64,000 nt of DNA from Massilia sp. Root418 (GTDB lineage: Bacteria > Pseudomonadota > Gammaproteobacteria > Burkholderiales > Burkholderiaceae_D): the NCBI RefSeq assembly GCF_001425265.1, contig NZ_LMEC01000021.1:434001-498000 (forward strand). Reading direction: 5' to 3'. Position numbers and translations under genes: made by a program. This document shows, piece after piece, positions 24,875 to 32,929 of the stretch (its first letter is position 1; every line of letters starts with the position of its first letter). Under the pieces are notes generated by a model. That model saw only the letters and a list, made by a program, of their open reading frames with translations. It made no database searches and was not told the DNA's origin.

Positions 24875-26278
24875 TCAACCACCACTGCGCGCGGCGTAGC
24901 CCTGGCACCAGCGGGCCAGCTCGGCGCGCTCCTGCTCCAGCGCGTCCTCCAGCTCGAAATACTGGGCATGGTTCATGGTACCGCAGCAGGCGCGCCGGTC
25001 CTGCGGCGCGCCGGGCCGGTCTTCCACATCGGGCGCCAGTTCGGCCGGCCCGCCGTCCGCGCCGGCCTGCGGCTGCGCCACCACGACTTCGCGCAGCGAG
25101 AAGCGGTTGCGGATGAAGTTCAGGTACGCGGCGGGCTTGCCGTCCGCGGCGGCGATGCGCAGCATCTGGTTGACCACGTGGGCATAGTTGGCCGCATGGT
25201 CGGGCGCGGCCATGAGCGCGCGCAGCACCAGGCCGCACAGGTAGTCGCCCACCCGGTGCAGCAGCGCGGCGTCGTCTTCCAGTCCCGGGTGGCGCTCGTG
25301 GGCGAACATGTCGGCCAGGATGTCGTAGACAGCGCCGGTGAAGACCTGGGAGATGGCGTGCACCTCGTTGCCGGCCTCGGACAGCTTGAGGTCGTTGTCG
25401 GCATTGCGCAGGCCGTTGGGGCGGCCCAGCGCCATGCCGAACTGTTCGGCCATGTCGGCCAGGAAGGTCTTGTCGTGCAGGTCGGCCTTGGTCTGGGCGA
25501 TCACGGCCTCGGTCTGGTCCAGCTGCGACAGGGTGAGAAAGATGGCGGTGAGGTCGCCGAACGATTCGTGCAGCCCCCCGGTTTGCGGCGGGTTGTTGTT
25601 CAGCAGCCAGCGCGGCTTCAGGCCGTCCAGCACGGCGTGCCCGGTTTCGTGCGCCACGATGTCGAAGGAGCGGCAGGTGTACATGCGCTCGTCCGTGCCG
25701 CTGGGCACGAAGTCGCCGAACTTCAGGGCGCGCTCGTCGCGGCTGTAGTAGGCGTTCATCACGTCCGGCAGGCCGTGCGGGAAGATCTGCAGCGGCTTGG
25801 TGTCGCTGGCGCTGTTCCATTGCCAGGGCAGCGGCGCCGATTCGCCGCCGGCGGCCAGCGCGCGCTGGTACATGGTCAGCGTCTGGCGCACCACGGCGAA
25901 GGTGTGCACGGCGTCGAACTGGTCGGTGTTGGGCTGCATGATGAAGTCGCCGAAGGCGTTCGGGCTGACCGGCTGGATCCCCGGCGCGCCGCTGACGATG
26001 CGCGCGTCGCGCGGGCCTTCCAGGATCACCCCCGGCAGGAAGGTCTTGCGGGTGCCCATTTCCGTCACGGACGGGTCTTGTTTCCAGATCAGCACGCGCG
26101 AGCCGGCGGGGTAGGCGGACGCCGCCCGGCCGTTCACGCTGCGGCAGGGGCGCCCGGGCTGCATGGTGGCCTGGGCCGCCTTGCGGTGCACGCGGTAGGG
26201 CGCGGACGGGGTGGGTACGTAGCTGACCGGCAGCCTGTTGGGCGGGGTCAGCAGGGTTTCGATGACGTCGGATTCCAT
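24875..26278 (-). CDS. Zinc metallopeptidase of the gluzincin type (M4-like), without signal peptide
   Basis: This 467-residue protein starts at the ATG at 26278, which follows GGAGGGA by a few bases. The zinc motif HETGH gives His210, Glu211 and His214, and the third ligand is Glu238 in HESFGDL, the order of thermolysin-like gluzincins. Unlike secreted M4 enzymes it has neither a signal peptide nor a recognisable prodomain; the first 80 residues are proline-rich. The C-terminal part contains CCGT and a helical EQERAELARW tail. It may act in the cytoplasm or leave the cell by another route. A longer reading upstream runs through a 12-bp tandem repeat and is not supported. Confidence 0.8.
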   Translation of the reverse strand: MESDVIETLLTPPNRLPVSYVPTPSAPYRVHRKAAQATMQPGRPCRSVNGRAASAYPAGSRVLIWKQDPSVTEMGTRKTFLPGVILEGPRDARIVSGAPGIQPVSPNAFGDFIMQPNTDQFDAVHTFAVVRQTLTMYQRALAAGGESAPLPWQWNSASDTKPLQIFPHGLPDVMNAYYSRDERALKFGDFVPSGTDERMYTCRSFDIVAHETGHAVLDGLKPRWLLNNNPPQTGGLHESFGDLTAIFLTLSQLDQTEAVIAQTKADLHDKTFLADMAEQFGMALGRPNGLRNADNDLKLSEAGNEVHAISQVFTGAVYDILADMFAHERHPGLEDDAALLHRVGDYLCGLVLRALMAAPDHAANYAHVVNQMLRIAAADGKPAAYLNFIRNRFSLREVVVAQPQAGADGGPAELAPDVEDRPGAPQDRRACCGTMNHAQYFELEDALEQERAELARWCQGYAARSGG

Positions 26279-26426
26279 ATTCCCTCCAGTTCGAGCCGGC
26301 GGCGGCCGGATGCCGCGCCGATTCCAGAGTGTGGGCCCGGGCGCGCCGCCGGCATTTGCGATTGCGCAAAGCCGCTGCGGCTGGCGCCACCACTGCCGCG
26401 CTGACGTACAATGCCCGCTGGCATCG

Positions 26427-26498
26427 GCAATTGCACCAGCGATTGCACCAGCGATTGCACCAGCGATCGCACCAGAGATCGCACCAGCAACCGCACCA
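26427..26498. repeat. Six tandem 12-bp repeats upstream of the antiporter gene
   Basis: The unit is close to GCGATTGCACCA. It occurs six times in a row at 26427-26498 with substitutions that increase towards the downstream end (GCAATT, GCGATT, GCGATT, GCGATC, GAGATC, GCAACC). The array ends 3 bases before the GAGGAG ribosome binding site of the gene at 26512. The repeat length is a multiple of three, so it also reads through as a repeated tetrapeptide on both strands. Confidence 0.92.
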
Positions 26499-26511
26499 CT
26501 GAGGAGACAGC

Positions 26512-27786
26512 GTGGCACCCGGCATTATCGAAATCATCGGCGCGGCCCTGTTCGGCATCGCCATCGTGCATACTTTTTCCACCAAGCTGTTCGAGCGGCT
26601 GGCGCACGCGCGCCCGGCGCACGCCGGCCTGTGGCATTTGCTGGGCGAGGTGGAAGTGGTGTTCGGTTTCTGGGCGCTGGTGCTGATGCTGTGCATCTCG
26701 GTATTGCTGGGCAAGGACGGTGCCACCGGTTACCTGGATGGGCGCGATTTCACTGAACCGCTGTTCGTGTTCGTCATCATGGTGATCGCGGCCACCCGTC
26801 CCATCCTGCAGACCACGGCCGCCGCGGCCGGCCTGCTGGCGCGCGCGCTGCCGCTGCCGGGCAGCATGGGGGCCTACATTGTGATCCTGGCGGTGGTGCC
26901 GCTGCTGGGCTCTTTCATCACCGAGCCGGCCGCCATGACCCTGGGCGCGCTGATCCTGGCGCGCCGCATTTTTGCGGCCGGCATCTCGCCGCGCCTGCAG
27001 TACGCCACCCTGGGCGTGCTGTTCGTGAACGTGTCCATCGGCGGCACGCTGACGCCGTTTGCCGCGCCGCCGGTGCTGATGGTGGCGGCCAAGTGGAACT
27101 GGGACATGGCCTTCATGCTCAGCCACATCGGCTGGAAGGCTGCCGTGGCGGTGGCCTTCAACGCGGTGGCGGCGGCGCTGCTGTTCTCGCGCGAGCTGGC
27201 CCGCCTGGACGATCCCAGCGATGGCATCGGTCCCGGCGAGGTGAAGGAAACCCCGGTGCCGCTGCCGCTGGTGCTGATCCACGTGCTGTTCCTGGCCGGC
27301 GTGGTGGTGTTTTCGCACCACAGCGCGGTATTCATGGGCCTGTTCCTGTTCTTCCTGGGCGTGGCCCACGCCTACGAGCGCCACCAGGACCGCCTGATGC
27401 TGCGCGAGGGCCTGATGGTGGCCTTCTTCCTGGCCGGGCTGGTGGTGCTGGGCGGGCAGCAGCAGTGGTGGCTGCAGAGCGCGCTGATGAGCATGAGCAG
27501 CGACGCCGTGTATTACGGCGCCACCGCGCTCACGGCCGTCACCGACAATGCCGCGCTCACTTACCTGGGCTCGCTGGTGGAAGGCCTGAGCGATGACTTC
27601 AAGTACGCGCTGGTGACCGGGGCCGTGACCGGCGGCGGGCTGACGGTGATCGCCAACGCGCCCAATCCGGCCGGCATGGCGCTGCTCAAGCGCTACTTCG
27701 CCGACGGCTGCGTCAGCCCGCTGGGCCTGTTCCTGGGCGCCTTGCCGCCCACCATTACCGCCATCGCCGCCTTCCGGCTGCTGTAA
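26512..27786 (+). CDS. Putative Na+/H+ antiporter (Na_H_antiport family membrane protein)
   Basis: This 424-residue integral membrane protein has about ten to twelve hydrophobic segments. It starts at GTG after GAGGAG. The conserved cores SFITEPAAMTLGALIL and, in the second half, TAVTDNAALTYLGS are re-entrant or membrane motifs with acidic residues suited to cation binding, as in NhaD and CitMHS-type ion transporters. The cation specificity is inferred from the family, not from sequence. The divergent peptidase gene shares the 233-base upstream region with its tandem repeat. Confidence 0.82.
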   Translation: MAPGIIEIIGAALFGIAIVHTFSTKLFERLAHARPAHAGLWHLLGEVEVVFGFWALVLMLCISVLLGKDGATGYLDGRDFTEPLFVFVIMVIAATRPILQTTAAAAGLLARALPLPGSMGAYIVILAVVPLLGSFITEPAAMTLGALILARRIFAAGISPRLQYATLGVLFVNVSIGGTLTPFAAPPVLMVAAKWNWDMAFMLSHIGWKAAVAVAFNAVAAALLFSRELARLDDPSDGIGPGEVKETPVPLPLVLIHVLFLAGVVVFSHHSAVFMGLFLFFLGVAHAYERHQDRLMLREGLMVAFFLAGLVVLGGQQQWWLQSALMSMSSDAVYYGATALTAVTDNAALTYLGSLVEGLSDDFKYALVTGAVTGGGLTVIANAPNPAGMALLKRYFADGCVSPLGLFLGALPPTITAIAAFRLL

Positions 27787-27821
27787 AATAGCGCCCGCCC
27801 CAGATCAAGGAGAGGACATTC

Positions 27822-28112
27822 GTGGCAGACATCAATATCGTTCAGGAGCACAGCCTGACCCCCAAGAAGGCCCGCGACGCGGCGCAAAAGGTTGCTGAGA
27901 AGCTGGCCGAGGAATTCGACCTGGCCTATGAATGGGACGGCGACGTGCTGCGCTTCGAGCGCAGCGGCGTCAACGGCACGCTGACCCTGAGCAAGCACAA
28001 GGCGGAGATGTTCATCAAGCTGGGTTTCCTGTTCGGCGCCTTCGCCCCCGTCATCCAGAGCAAAGCGGCCGAGAAGATGGCCAAGATCTTCGGCGCCGGC
28101 AAGGCCGCCTGA
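27822..28112 (+). CDS. Polyhydroxyalkanoic acid system (PHA granule-associated) protein
   Basis: This small protein of 96 residues starts at GTG. The sequence matches the family annotated as polyhydroxyalkanoic acid system protein: INIVQEHSLTPKKARDAAQKVAEKLA, then YEWDGDVLRFERSGVNGTL. It ends with a hydrophobic helix GFLFGAFAPVI that may touch granules or membranes. It lies 35 bases after the antiporter gene, ends at a strong terminator, and is close to phaZ and a wax-ester synthase. The molecular role in the family is not well defined. Confidence 0.85.
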   Translation: MADINIVQEHSLTPKKARDAAQKVAEKLAEEFDLAYEWDGDVLRFERSGVNGTLTLSKHKAEMFIKLGFLFGAFAPVIQSKAAEKMAKIFGAGKAA

Positions 28113-28115
28113 GTT

Positions 28116-28142
28116 AAAAAGCCCGCTGCGAGCGGGCTTTTT
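28116..28142 (+). terminator. Intrinsic terminator after the PHA system gene
   Basis: GCCCGCT and AGCGGGC form a 7-bp stem (extended by A-T pairs) with loop GCG, flanked by AAAAA and TTTTT, so it can act in both directions. It also lies downstream of the opposing acyl-CoA-binding protein gene. Confidence 0.93.
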
Positions 28143-28173
28143 ACTGGGCGGTTGGCGGTATGCCAGGCGTGCC

Positions 28174-28431
28174 TTACGCGTCCTTCAGTTCTTCGATCAG
28201 GTCGATGTACTGCTGCCGGGCGTCGTCCTGCGAGGTGCCCTTCAGCGCGGCCCAGGCGTCGTACTTGGCGCGGCCCACCATGTCGGTGAAGCCAGGACGC
28301 GTACCTTCCACGTCGCCGGCCGAGCCCTGCTTGAACAGCGCGTAGATCTTCAGCAGGGTCATATTGTCCGGACGCTCCGGAAGGTTTTTGGAATCGGCCA
28401 TCGCTTGGTCGAATTGTTCTTGCAGACTCAT
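28174..28431 (-). CDS. Acyl-CoA-binding protein
   Basis: This 85-residue four-helix protein binds long-chain acyl-CoA. MSLQEQFDQAMADSKNLPERPDNMTLLKIYALFKQ and the central KYDAWAALKG contain the usual ligand-contacting Tyr, Lys and Trp residues. The ATG at 28431 follows GGAGAG, which fixes the start; longer readings upstream lack support. It is divergent from the wax-ester synthase gene at 28554, a meaningful pairing because both handle acyl-CoA. Confidence 0.92.
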   Translation of the reverse strand: MSLQEQFDQAMADSKNLPERPDNMTLLKIYALFKQGSAGDVEGTRPGFTDMVGRAKYDAWAALKGTSQDDARQQYIDLIEELKDA

Positions 28432-28553
28432 AAACTCTCCTAGAGTAATATCACTAAAGTAACTTTGCGCACGTCCGTGCCGGAAGCCACATAATACAAA
28501 AATTATGCTGCGCCGGTGCGCCTGGCCCAAAACTATAGAGGAGAAACTCAAAT

Positions 28554-30008
28554 ATGCTGTCTCAAGCCTTGTCGGCGCTGGGCCGGAGAAAAATGTCCAC
28601 GGTCGATACCGCCTGGCTGCGCATGGACTCCGAGGGCAACCAGATGATGATCGTCGGCGTGGCCATGATGGCCGAGCCGATCGGCGTGGCCGGCCTGAAG
28701 GAGGCGCTGCAGACGCGCTTCCTGGCCTACCGCCGCTTCCGCAGCCGCGTGGTGACCGACCTGGCCGGCTCCTGGTGGGAAGAGGACGACGTGGACCTGG
28801 ACGACCACGTGGTGCACACCCGCCTGGACGACGAGCATGGCGCCAGCAACAAGCCCGCGCTGCAGCGCATGGTGGGCCTGCTGTCGCAGCAGCCGCTGGA
28901 CCCGGCGCGCCCGCTGTGGCAGATGCACCTGGTGGAGAACTGCATCGGCGAGGACGGCAAGGTGCGCCAGGCGCTGGTGGTGCGCATCCACCACTGCATC
29001 GCCGACGGCATTGCGCTGGTGGGCGTGTTCATGTCCATGTTCGGCCAGCACCCGGACCAGCAGCCGGTGCAGCCGCCGCCGGCCGCCGTGGCCGAAGCCG
29101 AGGCCAATCCCTGGGAGCAGATCCTCAACCCCATCACCGCCGCCGGCGTGAAGACCATCGGCCTGTCGTCGTCGGTACTGCTGAAGTCCATGGGCATGTG
29201 GGCCGACCTGGACAAGCTTGCCGGCCGGCTGGCGGCAGTCGGCCAGACCGCCGCCCAGCTGACCACGGACGCCGTCAAGCTCACCACCATGGCTGACGAC
29301 AGCAGCACCCGCCTGAAGGGCAAGCCGAACGGCAAGAAGCACGTGTCCTGGAGCGAGCCGCTGCCGCTGGACGAGATCAAGGCGGTCAGCAAGGTCCACG
29401 GCTGCTCGGTGAACGACGTGCTGATGGCCAGCGTGGCCGGCGCCATCCGCGCCTACCTGAAGGACTGCGGCGACGCCGTGGCGGACGACTGCGAGGTGCG
29501 GGTGATGGTGCCGGTGAACCTGCGCAAGGCCAGCCGCCAGCAGCGCCTGGGCAATGCCTTCGGCCTGGTGCCGCTGGTGCTGCCGGTGGGGATGGCCGAT
29601 CCGGTGGCGCGCCTGGCGGAGGTGCAGCGCCGCATGACGGAGCTCAAGGGCAGCTATACGGCGCTGGTGGCCATGTCGGTGCTGGGCGTGCTGGGCGCCT
29701 CGCCCAGGCAGGTGCAGAACGAGATCCAGAACTACTTCGCGCGCAAGGCCACCGCCGTGATGAGCAATGTGCCGGGGCCGCAGGCGCCGCTCTACCTGGC
29801 CGGCAGCCGGCTGGACCAGATCATGTTCTGGGTGCCGCAGTCGGGCGACATCGGGGTGGGGGTGTCGATCTTGTCCTACAACGGCGGGGTGCAGTTCGGC
29901 ATCGTGACCGACGACGCGCTGGTGCAAGACCCGGACAACATCATCCGCCGTTTCGCTCCCGAGTTCGAGAAGCTGGTGCTGCTGGCGCTGATGGATGGCT
30001 GCGCCTAA
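28554..30008 (+). CDS. Wax ester synthase/diacylglycerol acyltransferase (WS/DGAT)
   Basis: This 484-residue acyltransferase makes wax esters or triacylglycerol from acyl-CoA. The catalytic motif HHCIADG (His146, His147, Asp151) is intact, and the C-terminal half carries MSNVPGPQAPLYLAGSRL, a second conserved block of the family. GAGGAG lies 10 bases before the ATG; the body of the family begins near residue 14 (MSTVDTAWLRM), so a start at 28593 is possible. It ends in an intrinsic terminator shared with the opposing HU gene. Confidence 0.92.
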   Translation: MLSQALSALGRRKMSTVDTAWLRMDSEGNQMMIVGVAMMAEPIGVAGLKEALQTRFLAYRRFRSRVVTDLAGSWWEEDDVDLDDHVVHTRLDDEHGASNKPALQRMVGLLSQQPLDPARPLWQMHLVENCIGEDGKVRQALVVRIHHCIADGIALVGVFMSMFGQHPDQQPVQPPPAAVAEAEANPWEQILNPITAAGVKTIGLSSSVLLKSMGMWADLDKLAGRLAAVGQTAAQLTTDAVKLTTMADDSSTRLKGKPNGKKHVSWSEPLPLDEIKAVSKVHGCSVNDVLMASVAGAIRAYLKDCGDAVADDCEVRVMVPVNLRKASRQQRLGNAFGLVPLVLPVGMADPVARLAEVQRRMTELKGSYTALVAMSVLGVLGASPRQVQNEIQNYFARKATAVMSNVPGPQAPLYLAGSRLDQIMFWVPQSGDIGVGVSILSYNGGVQFGIVTDDALVQDPDNIIRRFAPEFEKLVLLALMDGCA

Positions 30009-30034
30009 AAAAAATGGCCGGGCTTAGCCCGGCC
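30007..30034 (-). terminator. Intrinsic terminator after the HU gene
   Basis: GGCCGGGC and GCCCGGCC form a perfect 8-bp stem with a TTA loop. On the minus strand it is followed by ATTTTTTTT, so it ends HU transcription. The T-run on the minus strand overlaps the stop codon of the opposing WS/DGAT gene. Confidence 0.92.
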
Positions 30035-30056
30035 GGTAACCCAATCACCGATGTGA

Positions 30057-30344
30057 TTACTTCTTCTTGGTTGGGTTCACTGCCGCTTTCAGGGTCGCGC
30101 CAGCGGAGAATTTCGGGGTCTTGGACGCAGCGATCTTGATCGCTTCGCCGGTGGCAGGATTGCGGCCTTTGCGTGCTGCGCGCTTGGCGACGGAGAAGGT
30201 GCCGAAGCCGGTGATGCCGACCGTGTCGCCCTTTTTCAGACGCTCGGTAACGATGGCAATCAGAGTGTTCACTGCATCGTTGGCCGCTGCGCCCGACATT
30301 TCGGTACGCTTAGCAAATTCAGCAATCAGTTCGCCTTTTTTCAT
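30057..30344 (-). CDS. DNA-binding protein HU
   Basis: This 95-residue histone-like protein bends and compacts DNA as a dimer. GFGTFSVAKRAARKGRNPATGEAIKIAASKTPKF contains the DNA-binding arm with the invariant proline. The C-terminus has a short lysine-rich extension (NPTKKK). GGAGG lies just upstream of the ATG. HU-alpha and HU-beta cannot be separated from sequence alone. Confidence 0.95.
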   Translation of the reverse strand: MKKGELIAEFAKRTEMSGAAANDAVNTLIAIVTERLKKGDTVGITGFGTFSVAKRAARKGRNPATGEAIKIAASKTPKFSAGATLKAAVNPTKKK

Positions 30345-30526
30345 TACTACCTCCTTGGTTAATAGAGCGCGCAGATTAGCACAGAATTATTGCCTGGGGT
30401 AAGAATCTGCTGACAGAATTTTTAAAGTAAGCCTTACTGGCGTTGGCTTGCGCCGATTTCGCGCCAGGCCGGCTACCCCTGCCTCGCCTCTGGGGGTATG
30501 ATCGGAAGCTAGCGAGGAACCGTAAT

Positions 30527-31255
30527 ATGAGCTTTTCCGACGACATCCTGATGGCTTACGCCAATGGCGAACTGGACCAGGCAACCCGGCGTGCCGTGGA
30601 GGCGGCCGTGCTGCGCGACGCCGCCCTGGCGCAGCGCCTGGCGCACTGCCAGGCGGCCCGGCAGCGCCTGGCCGGCCCGCGCCGCGGCGCCACCGTGGTG
30701 CAGCTGGCGGCCGTGCGCGCCACCCGCGCCGCCACCCAGCAGGCCGCGCGCAAGGCGCGCCGCGGCTGGCGCTGGTCGTGGCTGGAATGGGGCGCGGTGG
30801 CGGGCGTGCTGGCGCTGGGCGTGGTGATCGGCAAGTTCGCCCTGGGCGGCTGGCAGCCGGATCCGCAAGCCTTGCCCAGCGTGGCCTGGCGCGACGGCGC
30901 GCTGGTGGCGCAGGGCCGGCTGGCGCTGGCGCTGGAGCAGGCGCCGTCGGGCGCGGGCGGGGTGTATGGCGGCAGCGTGCGCATCGTGGCCAGCTTCGTG
31001 GCGGCGGACGGGGCGTATTGCCGCGGCTTTACCACCGGCGGCGTGCCGGGTGTGCAGGAACTGGCCGGACTGGCCTGCAAAAGCGGGGGAGTGTGGAAAT
31101 TGCCGGCGCTGGTGCAGAACCAGGCGGCGGGCGCCAGGCCGGCGCGCGCGGAATTGCCGGCGGCGGTACAGGCGGTGGCAGAGCAGCGCAGCAACGGGGC
31201 CTTGCTGGACGCGGCGGCCGAGCAGGAGGCCATGCAGCGCGCGTGGCTGCGGTGA
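30527..31255 (+). CDS. Anti-sigma factor-like single-pass membrane protein
   Basis: This 242-residue protein starts at the ATG at 30527 after GCGAGG. The N-terminal part (FSDDILMAYANGELDQATRRAVEAAV) looks like the cytoplasmic helical module of anti-sigma factors, but it has no HxxxCxxC zinc site. One membrane segment spans about 86-105. A periplasmic domain of about 130 residues contains two cysteines (AYCRGF, LACKSG) that could pair. No sigma factor gene lies next to it, so its partner, if any, is elsewhere. It is followed by a family B repeat locus. Confidence 0.6.
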   Translation: MSFSDDILMAYANGELDQATRRAVEAAVLRDAALAQRLAHCQAARQRLAGPRRGATVVQLAAVRATRAATQQAARKARRGWRWSWLEWGAVAGVLALGVVIGKFALGGWQPDPQALPSVAWRDGALVAQGRLALALEQAPSGAGGVYGGSVRIVASFVAADGAYCRGFTTGGVPGVQELAGLACKSGGVWKLPALVQNQAAGARPARAELPAAVQAVAEQRSNGALLDAAAEQEAMQRAWLR

Positions 31256-31276
31256 GGGGCGCGCCGTGGCGGCGCC

Positions 31277-31396
31277 GGCGGATTACGGCGCGTTGCGCCT
31301 AATCCGCCCTACGGGACCCGAGCAGGATCGGGGCGGGTACGGCGGGTGGGCGGGTAGGGCGGGTAGGGCGGGTTAGCGCGCAGCGCGTAACCCGCC
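31277..31396. repeat. Paired inverted REP-like units, family B locus 2
   Basis: Unit one (31277-31313) is a variant with GGCGGATTA/TAATCCGCC ends. Unit two (31363-31396) has the standard GGCGGGTTA/TAACCCGCC ends in opposite orientation. Between them is a GGCGGGTA-rich stretch with several near-repeats. It lies between two convergent genes. Confidence 0.85.
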
Positions 31397-31440
31397 GCTG
31401 CAGCGCGTAACCCGCCGCTGCAGCGCATCAGCCGCCGAGG
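31381..31440. repeat. Tandem 20-bp repeat, two exact copies and one decayed copy
   Basis: The 20-base unit CAGCGCGTAACCCGCCGCTG occupies 31381-31400 and 31401-31420 exactly. A third copy at 31421-31440 is degraded. The unit is the right half of a family B repeat, so this looks like local amplification of one arm. It ends 4 bases before the FKBP stop. Confidence 0.9.
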
Positions 31441-31444
31441 AACA

Positions 31445-31801
31445 TCAAACGCCCAGCAGTTCCACTTCAAAGATCAAGGTGGCGTTCGGCGGGATCACGC
31501 CGCCGGCGCCGCGTGCGCCGTAGCCCAGGTCGGCCGGGATGGTCAGCACGCGGGTGCCGCCGATCTTCATGCCTTGCACGCCTTCGTCCCAGCCGCGGAT
31601 CACCATGCCGGCGCCCAGCGCGAACTCGAACGGATCGTTGCGGTCCTTGCTCGAATCGAACTTGGCACCCTTGCTGCCGTCGTCGTTGCGCAGCCAGCCG
31701 GTGTAGTGCACGGTAACGTTCTGGCCGGCTTTTGCCTCGGCGCCTTCGCCGACGACCGTATCGTCGTATTGCAGGCCGGATGGAGTGGTAATAGTGGACA
31801 T
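31445..31801 (-). CDS. FKBP-type peptidyl-prolyl cis-trans isomerase
   Basis: This 118-residue single FKBP domain speeds proline isomerisation. The active-site residues are visible in VHYTGWL, DRNDPFEFALG, VIRGWDEGVQGM and GYGARGAGGVIPPNATLIFEVELL. AGGAA lies before the ATG at 31801. It has no signal peptide, so it is cytoplasmic. It is divergent from the beta-propeller operon that starts at 31951. Confidence 0.94.
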   Translation of the reverse strand: MSTITTPSGLQYDDTVVGEGAEAKAGQNVTVHYTGWLRNDDGSKGAKFDSSKDRNDPFEFALGAGMVIRGWDEGVQGMKIGGTRVLTIPADLGYGARGAGGVIPPNATLIFEVELLGV

Positions 31802-31950
31802 AATGTTCCTTTTGTTTGTTAGGTTAGCCATTTATTGTAGTCTGTGCCGCGCATCGGCGCTATTCCCCAGCATAATTGTCGCCAATTACCCTTACACGGC
31901 TGCGGTTTGCACTTAGAATAGTGTTTTGCTCTTCAGAAGCGATTCACGTC

Positions 31951-32922
31951 ATGTTCCGCAGTCTCCGCCGCATCGTCCTTTCCAGTGTCTGCCTGGTTGC
32001 CGCCCTCAGTTCGGCGCACGCGAACGTGGTAGTCGTGCTCAATTCGCGCGACGCCACGGTCCAATTGCTGGACCAGTCCAGCTACAAGACCCTGTCCACT
32101 TTCCCTGTCGGCAAAGAGCCGCACCACCTGATGGCCACGCCGGACAACAAGTCCCTGATCGTGGCCAGCTCGGTGGGCAATGAGCTGGTGTTCCTGGACC
32201 CGAAAACCGGCCAGGTGCAGCGCACCATCAAGGACATCCTCGACCCGTACCAGATCGGCTTCTCGCCGGACCAGAAATGGTTCGTGGTGACCTCGCTGCG
32301 CCTGGACCGCGTCGACATCTACAAGTTCGACGGCAAGACGTTTACGCTGTCCAAGCGCCTGCCGCTGCCCAAGCTGCCCAGCCACATCGCCTTCGACGCG
32401 GCCAGCAGCGTGGCCTTCATCACGCAGCAGGGCAGTGACCAGATCAGCTGCATCGACCTGAAGACCCAGCAGATCAAGTGGACCATACCGGTCGGTAAGC
32501 TGCCGGCCGGGATCGCCATGACGCCGGACGACAAGCACCTCCTGGTCGGCATCATGGGCAGCGACTACGTGGAAGTGATCGACTGGAAGACCCAGAAGAC
32601 GGTCAAGAAGATCAAGGCCGGCAACGGCACCCACAACTTCCGCGCGCTGGGCGACAACCGCATGACCTACGTGTCGAACCGCGTGTCGAACACCATCAAC
32701 ATCATCGACCAGAAGACGCTGGAGAACGTCGGCACCATCAACGTGCCGGGCGGCCCGGACTGCATGGAAATCACCGACGATAAGAAAACCATGTGGGTGA
32801 CGCTGCGCTGGATCAAGAAGGTGGCGGTGGTGGACCTGGCCACGCGCAAGGTGGTCAAGCTGATCCCGGTCGGCCGCTCGCCGCACGGCGTATTCTTTGC
32901 CAATTCCTCGCCGCGCGTTTGA
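31951..32922 (+). CDS. Exported YVTN-type beta-propeller protein
   Basis: This 323-residue protein has signal peptide 1-24 (SSAHA before Asn25). The mature protein is built of repeats of about 40 residues of the YVTN/NHL type: DQSSYKTLSTFPVGKEPHH, DPKTGQVQRTIKD, DWKTQKTVKKIKAGNGTHN, DQKTLENVGTINVPGGPDC and DLATRKVVKLIPVGRSPHG. These suggest a seven-blade propeller in the periplasm. Function unknown; such propellers usually bind proteins or surface polymers. It is the first gene of a five-gene packed set, and the next gene starts 8 bases later. Confidence 0.85.
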   Translation: MFRSLRRIVLSSVCLVAALSSAHANVVVVLNSRDATVQLLDQSSYKTLSTFPVGKEPHHLMATPDNKSLIVASSVGNELVFLDPKTGQVQRTIKDILDPYQIGFSPDQKWFVVTSLRLDRVDIYKFDGKTFTLSKRLPLPKLPSHIAFDAASSVAFITQQGSDQISCIDLKTQQIKWTIPVGKLPAGIAMTPDDKHLLVGIMGSDYVEVIDWKTQKTVKKIKAGNGTHNFRALGDNRMTYVSNRVSNTINIIDQKTLENVGTINVPGGPDCMEITDDKKTMWVTLRWIKKVAVVDLATRKVVKLIPVGRSPHGVFFANSSPRV

Positions 32923-32929
32923 GTACGCC

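Noticed and set aside
24662..26404. Long open frame of 580 codons on the plus strand across the peptidase gene
   Set aside because: It is the antisense of a gene with intact zinc ligands, has Gly/Ala/Arg-rich composition typical of reversed GC-rich codons, and no ribosome binding site.
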